Below, in pieces: positions 1 through 9,861 of a stretch of 64,000 bases of DNA (position 1 is its first letter; each line of letters opens with the position of its first letter). The stretch comes from Bartonella sp. AU16XJBT. Its GTDB lineage: Bacteria > Pseudomonadota > Alphaproteobacteria > Rhizobiales > Rhizobiaceae. A program made the translations under genes and the position numbers. Below the pieces are notes generated by a model. That model worked only from the letters and a program-made list of their open reading frames with translations. It ran no database searches and was not told the DNA's origin. The DNA is taken from assembly GCF_028618665.1 (NCBI RefSeq), contig NZ_JAQITF010000009.1:25027-89026 (forward strand), given 5' to 3'.

Positions 1-1
1 C

Positions 2-853
2 GATCTTCGGAGAGAAAATTTGGCAGCTCTTGAAGAGCAGGTTCGTTCCAATAAAGCAAAATTTGATGTGGGTGAGGGAGGTCGTGTTGATCTTGCTCAA
101 GCTCAAGCTGCACGTTCCGTGGCGGTTTCAGAACTGAGTCTTGCTCGTGCTGATGTAAAAGCAGCAGAGGCAGTGTATCGACAAATTATTGGTTCTGATC
201 CTGAAAAGTTAAAACGCCCACCCGTCGCCACAGATTTTCCCGTCAATCTTGATACGGCTTACCAAATGAGCGTTGTGATGCATCCAGCAATCCTTTATGC
301 TCAATATTTAGTCGATGCGAGTGGTTACAATGTAAAGGCGAAAGAAGGAGCGTTGCTTCCTAAAGTTGATTTTTCTGCAACAGCATCTTATAATCGGATT
401 TACAGCGGTGCTGGAGAAGATGGCGTTTCTAAATCAATAGGATTGTCAGTGAGTGTTCCAATCTTTGAAGGGGGGCGTACGTCTGCGCAGATTCGCCAAT
501 CGAAGGAACAGCTTGGACAGGCGCAGCTTCAACTCGATTTGGCGCATAGTAATACGAGACAAGCACTTACTTCTGCTTGGTTTCAGTTGGAAGGTGCACG
601 CGCATCTGTTATTGCTTACCGTGAAAGTGTTCGTGCTGCTGAAATTGCTCTTAAAGGTCGTGTGCAAGAAAATCGTGTAGGGCAGGCAACGACATTGGAT
701 GTTTTAAATTCTCGTACTCAATTGATTAATGCTCAGATTGCGCTTGCAATGGCAGAACGTAATGCTGTTGTGGCGAGCTATAGTGTTCAATCCTCTATTG
801 GTAAATTGACTGCAAATTATCTAGGCTTAAAAACAATTCAATATATCCGTTAA
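2..853 (+). CDS. TolC family outer membrane efflux protein, C-terminal part
   Basis: This is the 3' part of an outer-membrane channel gene of the TolC/OEP family, which joins inner-membrane pumps or type I secretion systems to the outside. The frame is open to the left edge, so the gene starts upstream; a TTG at position 20 is internal. The visible part has long amphipathic helices rich in Ala, Gln and Glu (AQAQAARS near the start; LDVLNSRTQLINAQIALAMAE near the end), the usual TolC repeat pattern, and a beta-strand-like GLSVSVPIFEGGRT segment in the middle. Downstream PopZ/DUF2497 and valS give the order common in Rhizobiales. The pump partner is not in view. Confidence 0.88.
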   Translation, partial: DLRRENLAALEEQVRSNKAKFDVGEGGRVDLAQAQAARSVAVSELSLARADVKAAEAVYRQIIGSDPEKLKRPPVATDFPVNLDTAYQMSVVMHPAILYAQYLVDASGYNVKAKEGALLPKVDFSATASYNRIYSGAGEDGVSKSIGLSVSVPIFEGGRTSAQIRQSKEQLGQAQLQLDLAHSNTRQALTSAWFQLEGARASVIAYRESVRAAEIALKGRVQENRVGQATTLDVLNSRTQLINAQIALAMAERNAVVASYSVQSSIGKLTANYLGLKTIQYIR

Positions 854-1098
854 TGCATAAAAGTAGCTCTTTGATCTCAAATCATTTTAGTTTTTAAAAT
901 ATTAGTTAATCAGTCGTTGGATATGTTGAAAAATAGAGCGGTTATATGTTTTTTTTAGTGCAGAAAGTTGTGTGTAGCGCCCTCTTTATGGCAAGCATAT
1001 TTGAAAATATCACGAGAGGCATGTTGATCTTATGATTCTTTTGCATACACTGAAAATATGATTCTATTTGTTGTTGCGTCTCTGAGAGGTTGTAAAGT

Positions 1099-1662
1099 AT
1101 GGTACAGAGTTCAAGCGTGTTACGTGAGCCAAGTATGGATGAAATTTTGACATCTATTCGTGAAATAATCGAAGAAAATACGGTTCAATCTGATCACTTT
1201 TTAAATGAAGATGTTGCAAATGCTTCGGAAGATCGTTTGGAAGTTGTATCAGAAGGTCTTTATGATACCACCCTATCTGTTGATGATGCTATGAAGGCTT
1301 TAGCTGATCGTATTGGTCTTTCTACTGAAAATCAAAGGGGAAGGAGCGCGCAAGAGAAAGAGGATACAGAGGTAGAAAATAATACAGTTGGTGTGGATGT
1401 GCAAAAGATGAAGTTTTCTTCTGAAGAGCGAAATTCTGTTTATAAAGCAAAAGAATATGAAGATGGGATCAGGAAGTCACAGTCAGAAGTTGGAGGAGCT
1501 GGTTGTGTGGAGTTGTCTGCCTATTGTATTTCTTCTGCAGAAAAGATTGCAAAGGATGTGTTGCGTCCGGCTATAGCAGAATGGTTACAGTCTAAATTGC
1601 CTGTTTTGCTGGAAGATATTTTACGTGAAGAGATTGTGAAGGCGATTAAAAAATCGTCTTAA
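1099..1662 (+). CDS. popZ: PopZ/DUF2497 family polar organizing protein
   Basis: This 187-residue acidic protein has the two conserved ends of the DUF2497/PopZ family. The N-terminal helix has the core SMDEILTSIREII (about residues 12-24). The C-terminal block RPAIAEWLQSKLPVLLEDI is followed by a basic tail (about residues 154-187). The middle is low-complexity, acidic and probably disordered. In Caulobacter and relatives PopZ self-assembles at the cell pole and anchors the chromosome origin and cell-cycle kinases. Its place just upstream of valS is typical for the order. The family call is firm; polar function here is inferred. Confidence 0.8.
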   Translation: MVQSSSVLREPSMDEILTSIREIIEENTVQSDHFLNEDVANASEDRLEVVSEGLYDTTLSVDDAMKALADRIGLSTENQRGRSAQEKEDTEVENNTVGVDVQKMKFSSEERNSVYKAKEYEDGIRKSQSEVGGAGCVELSAYCISSAEKIAKDVLRPAIAEWLQSKLPVLLEDILREEIVKAIKKSS

Positions 1663-1801
1663 TTATTTTTTACATTATTTTTATGCTTTTCATTTTATGA
1701 GCACTTTGTTTGAGGTTTTGCGGGCTCTCTAGTGAGTGGTGAGGTTTGCCGGATTTTGATCGGGGTTTGGTCATATATTGTGTTTTTCAGCGGCGTTATG
1801 G

Positions 1802-4534
1802 ATGGATAGAATGTTAGAAAAAAACTATGATGCTGCTTCCATAGAGCAACGGGTTGCAAAGAGATGGGAGACTCGTGGGGCTTTTAAAGCGGGAGCGGGC
1901 TCTAAAAGTGGTGCAGAACCTTTTTGCGTTATGCTTCCACCTCCTAATGTTACAGGCTCACTTCATATGGGGCATGCGCTCAATACGACAATTCAAGATA
2001 TAATGGTTAGATTTCAGCGCATGCGTGGCAGAAATGTGTTGTGGCAGCCCGGTATGGATCATGCTGGGATTGCTACACAAATGGTTGTAGAGCGTCAACT
2101 TGCAGAGCGCCAAGAGCCAACACGTCAAGAAATGGGGAGAGAAAAGTTTATTGAGCGTATTTGGGAATGGCGTCATGAAACGGGGGGTATTATTGCAAAC
2201 CAGTTGCGTCGCCTTGGCGTTTCATGTGATTGGTCACGTGAGCGGTTTACAATGGATGAGGGGTTGTCGCTGGCTGTTCGTGAAGTTTTTGTCACGCTTT
2301 ATAAGCAAGGATTGATATATAGAGATAAGCGCCTCGTCAATTGGGATCCTAAATTGTTGACGGCTATTTCGGATCTTGAAGTTGAGCAAAAAGAAGTTCA
2401 AGGACATTTGTGGCACTTTAGATATCCACTTGAGGGTAAAATTTTTGATCCAAATGATGCGACAACTTTTATAACAGTGGCGACAACGCGTCCAGAAACA
2501 ATGCTTGGTGATACAGGAATTGCCGTTAATCCTGAAGATGAGCGTTATAGAAATCTTATAGGTAAAAATGCTCTTTTACCACTTGTTGGTCGTAGATTAT
2601 TGATTGTGGGTGATACGCATGCTGATCCTGAGGCTGGAAGTGGTGCTGTAAAAATTACCCCTGCTCATGACTTTAATGATTTCGAAGTGGGACAGCGTCA
2701 TGATTTACACTTAATCAATATTTTTACCCAAAAAGCCGAGATTTTTCTCTGTGAGAATGAAGCGTTTTTTGATGGTTTGGTTTTATCAGATGAATTAAAA
2801 ATGTTAGTAGAAAATCTCGATAAAGCTGATCGTTTTGTTGCGCGCCAGAAGATTATTTCTTTGATGGAAGAAGGAGGGTATTTAGCTTCTATTGATGATC
2901 ATTCCCATATGGTTCCTCATGGAGATCGCAGTGGTGTACCTATTGAACCTTTTTTGACAGATCAATGGTATGTTCATGCTGCTGAATTAGCAAAGCCAGC
3001 GATAGAAGCTGTTCAACAAGGAAAAACGCAGTTTGTTCCCGATAACTGGAAAAAGACCTACTTCAATTGGATGCAAAATATTCAACCTTGGTGCATTTCC
3101 CGCCAATTATGGTGGGGACATCAGATTCCTGCTTGGTATGGTCCTGATGGAACAGTTTTTGTTGAAAAAAGTGAAAAAGAGGCTTTAGATTCGGCTTTTG
3201 CTCACTATGGTGAGGTGGTTGAATTAATCCGTGATCCGGATGTTTTAGATACTTGGTTTTCATCAGCTCTTTGGCCTTTCTCAACATTAGGATGGCCAGA
3301 TAAAACGGCTGAATTATCTACTTTTTATCCAACATCTTTATCCGTTACAGGATTTGATATTATTTTTTTCTGGGTTGCTCGTATGATGATGATGGGACTT
3401 CACTTTATGGGTGAAGTTCCTTTCCCAACGGTTTATGTGCACGCTCTTGTCCGGGATCAAAAGGGTGCAAAGATGTCAAAATCAAAGGGAAATATTATTG
3501 ATCCCTTAGAGCTTATTGATCAGTATAGCGCTGATGCCCTTCGTTTTACTTTGGCTATTATGGCAGCGCAAGGTCGTGATGTAAAACTTGATGCTTCCCG
3601 CATTGCTGGTTATCGTAATTTTGCTACGAAATTGTGGAATGCTACCCGGTTCGCACAGATGAATGGTGTGAAGCATGATCCAGCTTTTAAGCCAGGACAA
3701 GCAAAGTTGGCGCTTAATCGTTGGATTTTAACAGAGCTCTCTAAAACGATTTCAGCAGTGACAATGGGTATTGAACACTATAAGTTTAATGAAGCAGCAG
3801 CTGCACTTTATCGTTTCATTTGGAATACATTCTGTGATTGGTATTTGGAACTTCTCAAACCACTTTTTCAGGGTGAAAATGAAGATGCTAAAAATGAGGC
3901 TCAAGCTTGTACTGCTTGGGTTTTAGATGAAGTCTATAAACTTCTTCATCCCTTTATGCCGCATATGACAGAAGAGTTGTGGTCTCTTACAGAAACGCAA
4001 GGGATCAAGCGTGAGGATATGCTCGCATTGACAAAATGGCCAGAGGGAACATTGATAGATGAGGAGGCTGCTGCTGATATTAATTGGCTTATTGATGTGG
4101 TCACGGGGATTCGGTCTGTACGTTTTGAAATGAATATCCCTGCTGCTACACAAGCACCTCTTGTCGTTGTCGAAGGAGGGGAAGTAACGCGAGAACGTGT
4201 GCAGCGTTATGATGCACTTCTTAAAAAGTTAGCGCGTATTGAAGTCATTGATTTCTCCGATAAAGTTCCGGAAGTATCGGCACAAATGATTTTGGGTGAG
4301 GCTGTTTTTTGTTTGCCATTAGGACAGTTGATTGATTTGGAGGCTGAACGTATTCGTTTGAGGAAGGAGGCCCGTAAAATTGAACAAGATATTGAAAAAA
4401 TATCGCTTAAGTTAAATAATCCCAAATTTATAGAAAATGCGAAAGCAGAAATTGTTGAAAGTGAACAAAATAGGGTTGTAGAATTGCGTGCGGCGCAGAA
4501 AAAAATATCTGTTGCTTTAGAGCGGTTGGGCTGA
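1802..4534 (+). CDS. valS: Valyl-tRNA synthetase
   Basis: ValS charges tRNA-Val with valine in the cytoplasm. The class Ia signatures are present: HMGH preceded by PPPNVTGSL near residue 55, and KMSKS near residue 555. An editing CP1 domain (TTRPETMLGDT) lies between them, and a C-terminal coiled coil (LEAERIRLRKEARKIEQDIEK) is present. Length is about 907-910 residues, normal for the family. A longer frame begins at a TTG at 1778, but the ATGs at 1802 and 1811 are better starts; a GGATAG stretch sits just before the one at 1811. No frameshift is seen. Confidence 0.97.
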   Translation: MDRMLEKNYDAASIEQRVAKRWETRGAFKAGAGSKSGAEPFCVMLPPPNVTGSLHMGHALNTTIQDIMVRFQRMRGRNVLWQPGMDHAGIATQMVVERQLAERQEPTRQEMGREKFIERIWEWRHETGGIIANQLRRLGVSCDWSRERFTMDEGLSLAVREVFVTLYKQGLIYRDKRLVNWDPKLLTAISDLEVEQKEVQGHLWHFRYPLEGKIFDPNDATTFITVATTRPETMLGDTGIAVNPEDERYRNLIGKNALLPLVGRRLLIVGDTHADPEAGSGAVKITPAHDFNDFEVGQRHDLHLINIFTQKAEIFLCENEAFFDGLVLSDELKMLVENLDKADRFVARQKIISLMEEGGYLASIDDHSHMVPHGDRSGVPIEPFLTDQWYVHAAELAKPAIEAVQQGKTQFVPDNWKKTYFNWMQNIQPWCISRQLWWGHQIPAWYGPDGTVFVEKSEKEALDSAFAHYGEVVELIRDPDVLDTWFSSALWPFSTLGWPDKTAELSTFYPTSLSVTGFDIIFFWVARMMMMGLHFMGEVPFPTVYVHALVRDQKGAKMSKSKGNIIDPLELIDQYSADALRFTLAIMAAQGRDVKLDASRIAGYRNFATKLWNATRFAQMNGVKHDPAFKPGQAKLALNRWILTELSKTISAVTMGIEHYKFNEAAAALYRFIWNTFCDWYLELLKPLFQGENEDAKNEAQACTAWVLDEVYKLLHPFMPHMTEELWSLTETQGIKREDMLALTKWPEGTLIDEEAAADINWLIDVVTGIRSVRFEMNIPAATQAPLVVVEGGEVTRERVQRYDALLKKLARIEVIDFSDKVPEVSAQMILGEAVFCLPLGQLIDLEAERIRLRKEARKIEQDIEKISLKLNNPKFIENAKAEIVESEQNRVVELRAAQKKISVALERLG

Positions 4535-4561
4535 TTCTAGTTTCTGTTTTTTTGGGTGATT

Positions 4562-5010
4562 TCATAGCATTACGGCTGGTATCGCTTTTTTTAAAGAAAA
4601 CTTTTTCTTTTGTTCATCTTTGGTGAATGCGATCATGAAATCTCTACTGGGAGCCCCATTTTTATGTTCATCATTTAAAGAGAAACCTCTTAAGATACTT
4701 AAGCTCATTTTGCGCCGGCGCCCGTGAATGGTATAACAGTAAATCCATTGAGCCTCCCCATCTTTACGCTTGTGAAGTAACCAGTCGGCGCCATTACACA
4801 CTTTGCCAGCGGCCCAATGGTGTGGGGGGATAGCCCTTGGCACTTAAAACGGTTCAATTGGTGTTGTTAGTCCTTTCTTACACAATTTCACTCCATACGG
4901 TTCTCCCTGCTTGTAACGTGAAAGTGTATGATTTTGATTGATTCAACATGGAACAGGTTTGGAATGAGAGAATCTTACGATATCCGGGGGGATCGTTCAA
5001 TAAGCAAAAA
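4562..5010 (-). pseudogene. Decayed phage-type integrase N-terminus plus leader (repeat copy A)
   Basis: A 93-codon minus-strand frame (4562-4843) resembles the N-terminal arm-binding domain of tyrosine integrases (DUF4102 type), with GKVCNGADWLLHKRKDG, then QWIYCYTIHGRRRKMSLS. The catalytic domain is absent and the end is not family-like. The upstream part of the same transcript direction (to about 5010) contains a leader also found beside two other copies in this window (32941-33311 and 57820-58067). All three share the motif ATTCTCTCATTCCAAAC or a close variant. It is read as a dead repeated element rather than a working gene; some automatic annotations would call it a small CDS. Confidence 0.6.
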
Positions 5011-5568
5011 AAGTATATTATCTTTATCAATCAATATTTATCTATGAAGCAAAGCATATAAAGTGAACAGCAGTTAGAATCTACCGAAAAAACCAGATTT
5101 TTTACCGATTGATGGGAGTGAGAAACTTCATCTTTCAACTGGAGAGACAGTCGTGAAGTTATAAGATAACGATCATCATTATATTTATCCATCTTTCATG
5201 TTTTTTTTCTACTTAAATGTTTACAATTCACCGTATATTCTCTCCATTCTCGAAATTCTATTCAAAGCGCAGGTTGTTTTATTGAACGATTTTTACTCAT
5301 TCATATAAATTTTAAAGACAACACAATCCTATAACGTTAAAGAATGTGTTACAAAATATAGAGTGGTGATTTGTATTTAAAAATCAAATTGTTGTATATA
5401 AAAATGAACGCTTAATTTTATTGAATGCTTTTGATAATTTTCATTTATTTGTCTTTTCTTTTAAAAATTTTACTTTAAAATCTCCCATATTTCTTATTAA
5501 GAAGAAGAGTTTACAGATCTACAAAGAAATTTGTAACAGATAGAACATTAACATTGAGGGAGGGGGAA
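5011..5568. other. AT-rich intergenic region upstream of exoR
   Basis: About 560 bases without a credible gene lie between the integrase fragment and exoR. The sequence is AT-rich and must hold the exoR promoter, but no single -35/-10 pair stands out. A strong purine-rich ribosome binding site (GGGAGGGGGAA) lies directly before the exoR ATG. Confidence 0.5.
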
Positions 5569-6360
5569 ATGGTCAAGAGATTTCAGATATGGAAAAAAGC
5601 TACGATTGTTGTGACTTTAGGGGGATTTTTTTCGACTGTTTATACAATAGATGTTAATAGCTTGCAGGAAGTGCATGATGGTTCGTTTTATTTTTTGAAA
5701 CGTGGCATTTCTGCTTATAAAAATGGGCAGATAAATCAGGCACTTTCAGCGCTACGTTGTGCCGCTAAGAGGGGCTATATTGGTGCGAATTGGAAACTTG
5801 GCTCTATCTACGCAAACGGTGATGGTGTTCCTAAAGATGATTACAAGGCTTATCATTTTTTTGCCTATATCGTTGAAAAAGGTGCTGATCTTGGCTCAGA
5901 GGATGAAAGTTATGTTTCTGATGCATTGGTTAAGCTTGCTGGGTATATAAAAAAAGGTATTCCTCAATCTCCTGTGAGACCTAATCCTTCTTATGCTGCT
6001 CGTCTTTATATGCAGGCTGCGGTGAACTATGGGAATCCTAAAGCTCAGTATCATTTAGGAAAAATATTTTTAAAGGGAGAGGGAAGGGAGAAGAATCTTA
6101 TACAAGCAGCACGGTGGTTTCAACTTTCAGCAAAAAAAGGAAATCCTTCTGCCCAAGCGATGCTTGGAAATATGTTGCTTCAAGAAGGAAAAATCATTCG
6201 CGGTGCGGCAATGCTAACTGCTGCTTATGAAAAAGCGAACGTAAAAGATAGAAATTGGATTCGCCCTTTGCAAGAGCAGGCTTTTTCTCTTTGTAATGAA
6301 TTTGAGAGACGTACAGCAATTTCAATGGTTGCTGATATTTTAAAAAATAAGCACTTTTAA
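5569..6360 (+). CDS. exoR: ExoR-like Sel1-repeat periplasmic regulator
   Basis: The 263-residue protein has an N-terminal hydrophobic export segment (about residues 10-26) and Sel1-like TPR repeats: GANWKLGSIYANGDGVPKD, AARLYMQAAVNYGNPKAQYHLG and AARWFQLSAKKGNPSAQAML. Length, repeat layout and the YKNGQINQALSALRCAA block match ExoR of Rhizobiales. In Sinorhizobium, ExoR binds the sensor ExoS in the periplasm and keeps the ExoS-ChvI pathway off; the Bartonella counterpart of that pathway is BatS-BatR. The ATG at 5569 is preferred because the ribosome binding site lies inside the longer TTG-started frame. It stands alone, with no regulator genes beside it. Confidence 0.85.
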   Translation: MVKRFQIWKKATIVVTLGGFFSTVYTIDVNSLQEVHDGSFYFLKRGISAYKNGQINQALSALRCAAKRGYIGANWKLGSIYANGDGVPKDDYKAYHFFAYIVEKGADLGSEDESYVSDALVKLAGYIKKGIPQSPVRPNPSYAARLYMQAAVNYGNPKAQYHLGKIFLKGEGREKNLIQAARWFQLSAKKGNPSAQAMLGNMLLQEGKIIRGAAMLTAAYEKANVKDRNWIRPLQEQAFSLCNEFERRTAISMVADILKNKHF

Positions 6361-6463
6361 CAATCTGATTGTAATATCTTTTATACTCTCTCATTTGTTA
6401 TTAAATTCTACTTTCTTGTGTCCAAGTTTACAGTAGAGATAGCTTTTTGCGATAATATAACGG

Positions 6464-7210
6464 CTAATGACTTAGGATTTTAGACAAAAACTCTTGTGTT
6501 CTTGGTGTCCTTTCTTGCGGATGAGAAAAGAACTCTTTAGATGAACAGTCTTCAAGAATTGTTCCTTGATCTATGAAAATAACACGCTCCGAGACTCTTT
6601 GTGCAAATCCCATTTCATGTGTTACACAAATCATTGTCATACCTTCTTCTGCTAAACTGATCATGACATCAAGTACTTCACCTACCATTTCAGGATCTAG
6701 AGCAGAAGTTGGTTCATCAAAAAGCATAACAAGTGGATCCATGGTTAAGGCACGTGCAATAGCAACACGCTGTTGTTGCCCTCCAGAAAGTTGACCTGGA
6801 TATTTATCTTTATGCTCAATGAGTCCAACGCGTTCAAGATATAACAAACCACGTTCAAGTGCTTCTTTTTTGCTTCGTTTTAGGACTTTGGTTTGTGCAA
6901 TTGTCAAATTTTCTGCGACAGATAAATGGGGAAAAAGCTCGAAGTGTTGAAATACCATTCCCACCTGACTCCGCAATTTAGGCAGATTCGTTTGTTTTGA
7001 ATGAACAGGTATTCCATTAATCCAAATTTCACCTTTTTGAAAGGGAACGAGAGCATTAATTGTTTTAATGAGTGTTGACTTTCCTGATCCAGATGGCCCA
7101 CAAATAACAACCACTTCCCCTTTACTAATATTGGTTGTACAGCTTTTAAGGACTTGAACTTCGCCATACCAATTAGAAACATTTTTTATTTCGATCATAT
7201 GAGTGGACAT
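6464..7210 (-). CDS. gltL: Glutamate/aspartate-type amino-acid ABC transporter ATPase
   Basis: This is the ATP-binding subunit of a polar amino-acid importer. Walker A ([10 protein letters not shown]), signature ([15 protein letters not shown]), Walker B ([12 protein letters not shown]) and the switch histidine (CVTHE) are all intact. The open frame extends upstream to 7288, but the ATG at 7210 ([11 protein letters not shown]) has a good ribosome binding site (GAGG) and gives the usual length of about 248 residues. It is the last gene of the minus-strand operon gltI-gltJ-gltK-gltL. GltL versus the rhizobial name AapP depends on the binding protein, which looks like GltI. Confidence 0.92.
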   Translation of the reverse strand: MSTHMIEIKNVSNWYGEVQVLKSCTTNISKGEVVVICGPSGSGKSTLIKTINALVPFQKGEIWINGIPVHSKQTNLPKLRSQVGMVFQHFELFPHLSVAENLTIAQTKVLKRSKKEALERGLLYLERVGLIEHKDKYPGQLSGGQQQRVAIARALTMDPLVMLFDEPTSALDPEMVGEVLDVMISLAEEGMTMICVTHEMGFAQRVSERVIFIDQGTILEDCSSKEFFSHPQERTPRTQEFLSKILSH

Positions 7211-7220
7211 TTTTTCCTCG

Positions 7221-7937
7221 TTAGCGAATAATGGATACTTTTTTTTGTAAATATAAAACGATTTGTGACAGTGTAAAACAGATAACAAAATAGAAAATAG
7301 CCGCTAAAATATAAGCTTCTTGTTTTACACCAAAATTATTAGCAGCAATATCAAAGCCATTCAAAAGGCTATGACCGCTGATGGCATAAACAAGGGTTGT
7401 ATCCTGAAAAAGAATAATGACTTGTGTTAAAAAGACTGGAAGCATATCCCTAAAGGCTTGAGGAAGAATGACAATGTACATACTTTGCCAATACGTCATC
7501 CCAAGAGCTTGCCCCGCATATTTTTGTCCTTGCGGAACTGAATTGATACCAGCACGCATAATTTCAGCAAAATAGGCTGTTTCAAATGCGGTAAAGGTAA
7601 TAAGTGCTGATTTATTGGCTCCGATGGATGTCCCCGTAAAAAAAGGCAGAAGCACAAAAAACCACAAGATAACCATTACAAGTGGTATTGAACGCATAGC
7701 TGTTATGTAAATGATTGCAAACCAAGAAAGAAGTTTTATGGAAGAAAGGCGCATCATTGCTAAAAGGGTGCCGAAAACAAATCCCAATATTGTTGCAAAA
7801 AGCGTTAGAAAAACGCTAAAGAGTAAACCTGATAAAATGTAAGAACGAAATACATCAAAGGTAAAAAAAGAAAAATCAAAGTCGGAAAAATTGAAAGGAA
7901 AATAAAGTCCAAACTGAGAGCTTATGAAATTTATCAT
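7221..7937 (-). CDS. gltK: Amino-acid ABC transporter permease, second subunit
   Basis: This inner-membrane permease of the HisMQ type carries the EAA loop [24 protein letters not shown] that contacts the ATPase. About five membrane segments are visible. The ATG at 7937 is chosen over an upstream TTG at 7943 because AAGGGA lies eight bases before it. It starts next to the stop of gltJ and ends 10 bases before gltL, so translation is probably coupled. Substrate specificity is set by the binding protein GltI. Confidence 0.9.
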   Translation of the reverse strand: MINFISSQFGLYFPFNFSDFDFSFFTFDVFRSYILSGLLFSVFLTLFATILGFVFGTLLAMMRLSSIKLLSWFAIIYITAMRSIPLVMVILWFFVLLPFFTGTSIGANKSALITFTAFETAYFAEIMRAGINSVPQGQKYAGQALGMTYWQSMYIVILPQAFRDMLPVFLTQVIILFQDTTLVYAISGHSLLNGFDIAANNFGVKQEAYILAAIFYFVICFTLSQIVLYLQKKVSIIR

Positions 7938-7939
7938 AT

Positions 7940-8692
7940 TCAATTTCCCTTTGTTTGAAAATTAGGAATTTTGAGCATTTGTTCAATGACTGTCATCACA
8001 ATGAATACGAATAAGGCTATAAGAATATAAAGAATCGTAACAAGCAAATAGTTTTCGTAAACATGGCTTATCTCTTCAATTGTTTGGTATTGAAATTGCA
8101 TGAGTTCATTTATTGAAACGGCAAATGCTATAGACGAATTCTTCACAATGCCCATTGCTTCTGAAGTAAGCGGCGGCATAATTGCACGCATAGCACGCGG
8201 TAATATGATATAGCGATAGCTTTGATAAGTTGTAAACCCCATTGCCATAGCAGCATAGCGTTGTCCTGAAGGAATGGCTTCAATGCCTGAACGAACCTGT
8301 TCTGCAATACGTGCCGATGTGAAGAATCCCAACGCGCATGTTATTAAGAGAATGGGGGAAAATTTCATCGCCGGTGGATAAATCTTAGGAACAACAAAAT
8401 ACCATAAAAATACCTGTACAAGGAGAGGAATGTTACGCATAATTTCTACCCAAATAGCACCAATAGTGCGACATACACAATTGATGATGGACGTTTTAGG
8501 TAAAGTGCGCATTGTTCCTATAATAACACCACAAAATATAGCTAATATAAGTGAAGTGATGGACAATATAACCGTATTTTTAAAGCCATCAAGAAGTGTA
8601 TCTAAATAGGTATGACTTACGCCGGGAGTGCCCAAGCATCCTGTTACCAGTGTTTGAGTAAGGTCATCTCTACAAAGGAAAGAAAAGTCCAT
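7940..8692 (-). CDS. gltJ: Amino-acid ABC transporter permease, first subunit
   Basis: This HisMQ-type permease has the EAA motif AEQVRSGIEAIPSGQRYAAMAMGF, a good match to the GltJ class, and several hydrophobic segments. The ATG at 8692 (MDFSFLC) is preferred to one at 8719 because GAGGGA lies at suitable distance before it. It pairs with gltK to form the channel. It is separated from gltI by a strong hairpin at 8789-8818, which may lower its expression relative to the binding protein. Confidence 0.88.
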   Translation of the reverse strand: MDFSFLCRDDLTQTLVTGCLGTPGVSHTYLDTLLDGFKNTVILSITSLILAIFCGVIIGTMRTLPKTSIINCVCRTIGAIWVEIMRNIPLLVQVFLWYFVVPKIYPPAMKFSPILLITCALGFFTSARIAEQVRSGIEAIPSGQRYAAMAMGFTTYQSYRYIILPRAMRAIMPPLTSEAMGIVKNSSIAFAVSINELMQFQYQTIEEISHVYENYLLVTILYILIALFVFIVMTVIEQMLKIPNFQTKGN

Positions 8693-8788
8693 TAATTGAT
8701 ATTCCCTCAAATTAGTCATTCACAAATAGGACAATAAATCAAGCGTATCTACATAGGCGGAATTTATTAAAAAGTGAACTAAAATATA

Positions 8789-8818
8789 AACCACACTCAA
8801 TTTTTAAAGAGTGTGGTT
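8789..8818 (-). promoter_or_regulatory. Perfect 10-bp hairpin between gltI and gltJ
   Basis: AACCACACTC and GAGTGTGGTT form a perfect stem around a 10-base AT loop, between the gltI stop and the gltJ start. On the plus strand it is followed by a run of T, but the genes run on the minus strand, where no T-run follows. It therefore looks like a partial terminator or 3' mRNA-stabilising structure that lets gltI mRNA accumulate over the permease genes, as in many binding-protein operons. Confidence 0.6.
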
Positions 8819-8832
8819 CTTTTTTTCAAATT

Positions 8833-9738
8833 CTATAAATCTTTTTCTGTGTAGCTTTCCCGTGGCTTATTGTTTGGGTGATCCCAAGCATATCTTGTTT
8901 GTTTTGATAAGGGAAGATTCATAACAGTATTAGCAGGTGGAATAGGTTTCATAAACCACTTATTATAAAGCTTTTCAAGTGATTCGTCTTTAATCTGACG
9001 TAGGATACTATCGTTAATGGCTTGTTCAAAGTTTTTGTCATGTAATCTAAGCATGCAGGCGATGGGTTCGACTGAAAGTACGGTGTCAAGAATGACATAA
9101 TCAGATGGATTTTTTGATTTCGCAATATGTCCAGCAAGAATTGAAGCATCCATAACAAATGCATCGGCACGACCAGATTCGAGTAATAAGAAACTATCTC
9201 CGTGATCTTTTCCTTTGACGACTTTAAAGTGAATGTTTTTTGCACGTTTGTTTTTACGAATAAGTTGAACAGATGTTGTACCGGTAGTTGTTGCAACTGT
9301 TTTTCCATTTAAATCGTCAAGAGATTTAATGTTAGAGTTTTTCTTTACAGCAATCCGAACCTCTTCAACGTATGTCGTATAAGCAAATGCTGCTTCTTTA
9401 CTGCGGGCAATATCATTTGTTGTTGAGCCGCATTCAAAATCATAGGTCTTATTTTTTAAGAGAGGGATTCTATTTTGAGAAGTGATGGGAAGATAATGAA
9501 TTTTAATCGGTTTACCAATTTTTTTTGAGATATCATCAATGATACGTTCTGCCATTTCTGTATGAAAACCTACATATTTATTATTACCAAGGGCGTAGGC
9601 CAAACCAGATGATTCACGGACACCTAAAGTGATTTCTCCTGTTTGTTTTATTTTTTCAAGCGTATCATTTTCAGCATGAGCGACACTTGTGAGCCCAATG
9701 GCTGCTGCTGCAATAAACATTAACAATGATTTCTTCAT
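8833..9738 (-). CDS. gltI: Glutamate/aspartate periplasmic binding protein
   Basis: This 301-residue exported solute-binding protein has a signal peptide (MKKSLLMFIAAAAIGLTSVAHA, with cleavage after AHA). The conserved ITSQNRIPLLKNKTYDFECG block and GKDHGDSFLLLESGRADAF are characteristic of GltI. The first gene of the glt operon, it should capture acidic amino acids (or glutamine) in the periplasm and deliver them to GltJK. The C-terminal tail after about residue 270 is slightly longer and more charged than in E. coli GltI. The family call is firm; exact substrate is inferred. Confidence 0.92.
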   Translation of the reverse strand: MKKSLLMFIAAAAIGLTSVAHAENDTLEKIKQTGEITLGVRESSGLAYALGNNKYVGFHTEMAERIIDDISKKIGKPIKIHYLPITSQNRIPLLKNKTYDFECGSTTNDIARSKEAAFAYTTYVEEVRIAVKKNSNIKSLDDLNGKTVATTTGTTSVQLIRKNKRAKNIHFKVVKGKDHGDSFLLLESGRADAFVMDASILAGHIAKSKNPSDYVILDTVLSVEPIACMLRLHDKNFEQAINDSILRQIKDESLEKLYNKWFMKPIPPANTVMNLPLSKQTRYAWDHPNNKPRESYTEKDL

Positions 9739-9861
9739 TTATGTCCTCCATTCATTTATTTTTATTTTAGTTACTTAAGATATACTGTTTGCACGGTGTA
9801 GCATAGTTATTCTCTTAAGTGGAATTTTTTTGTTGTCTCATGAAATAAGGACTATACTTTC

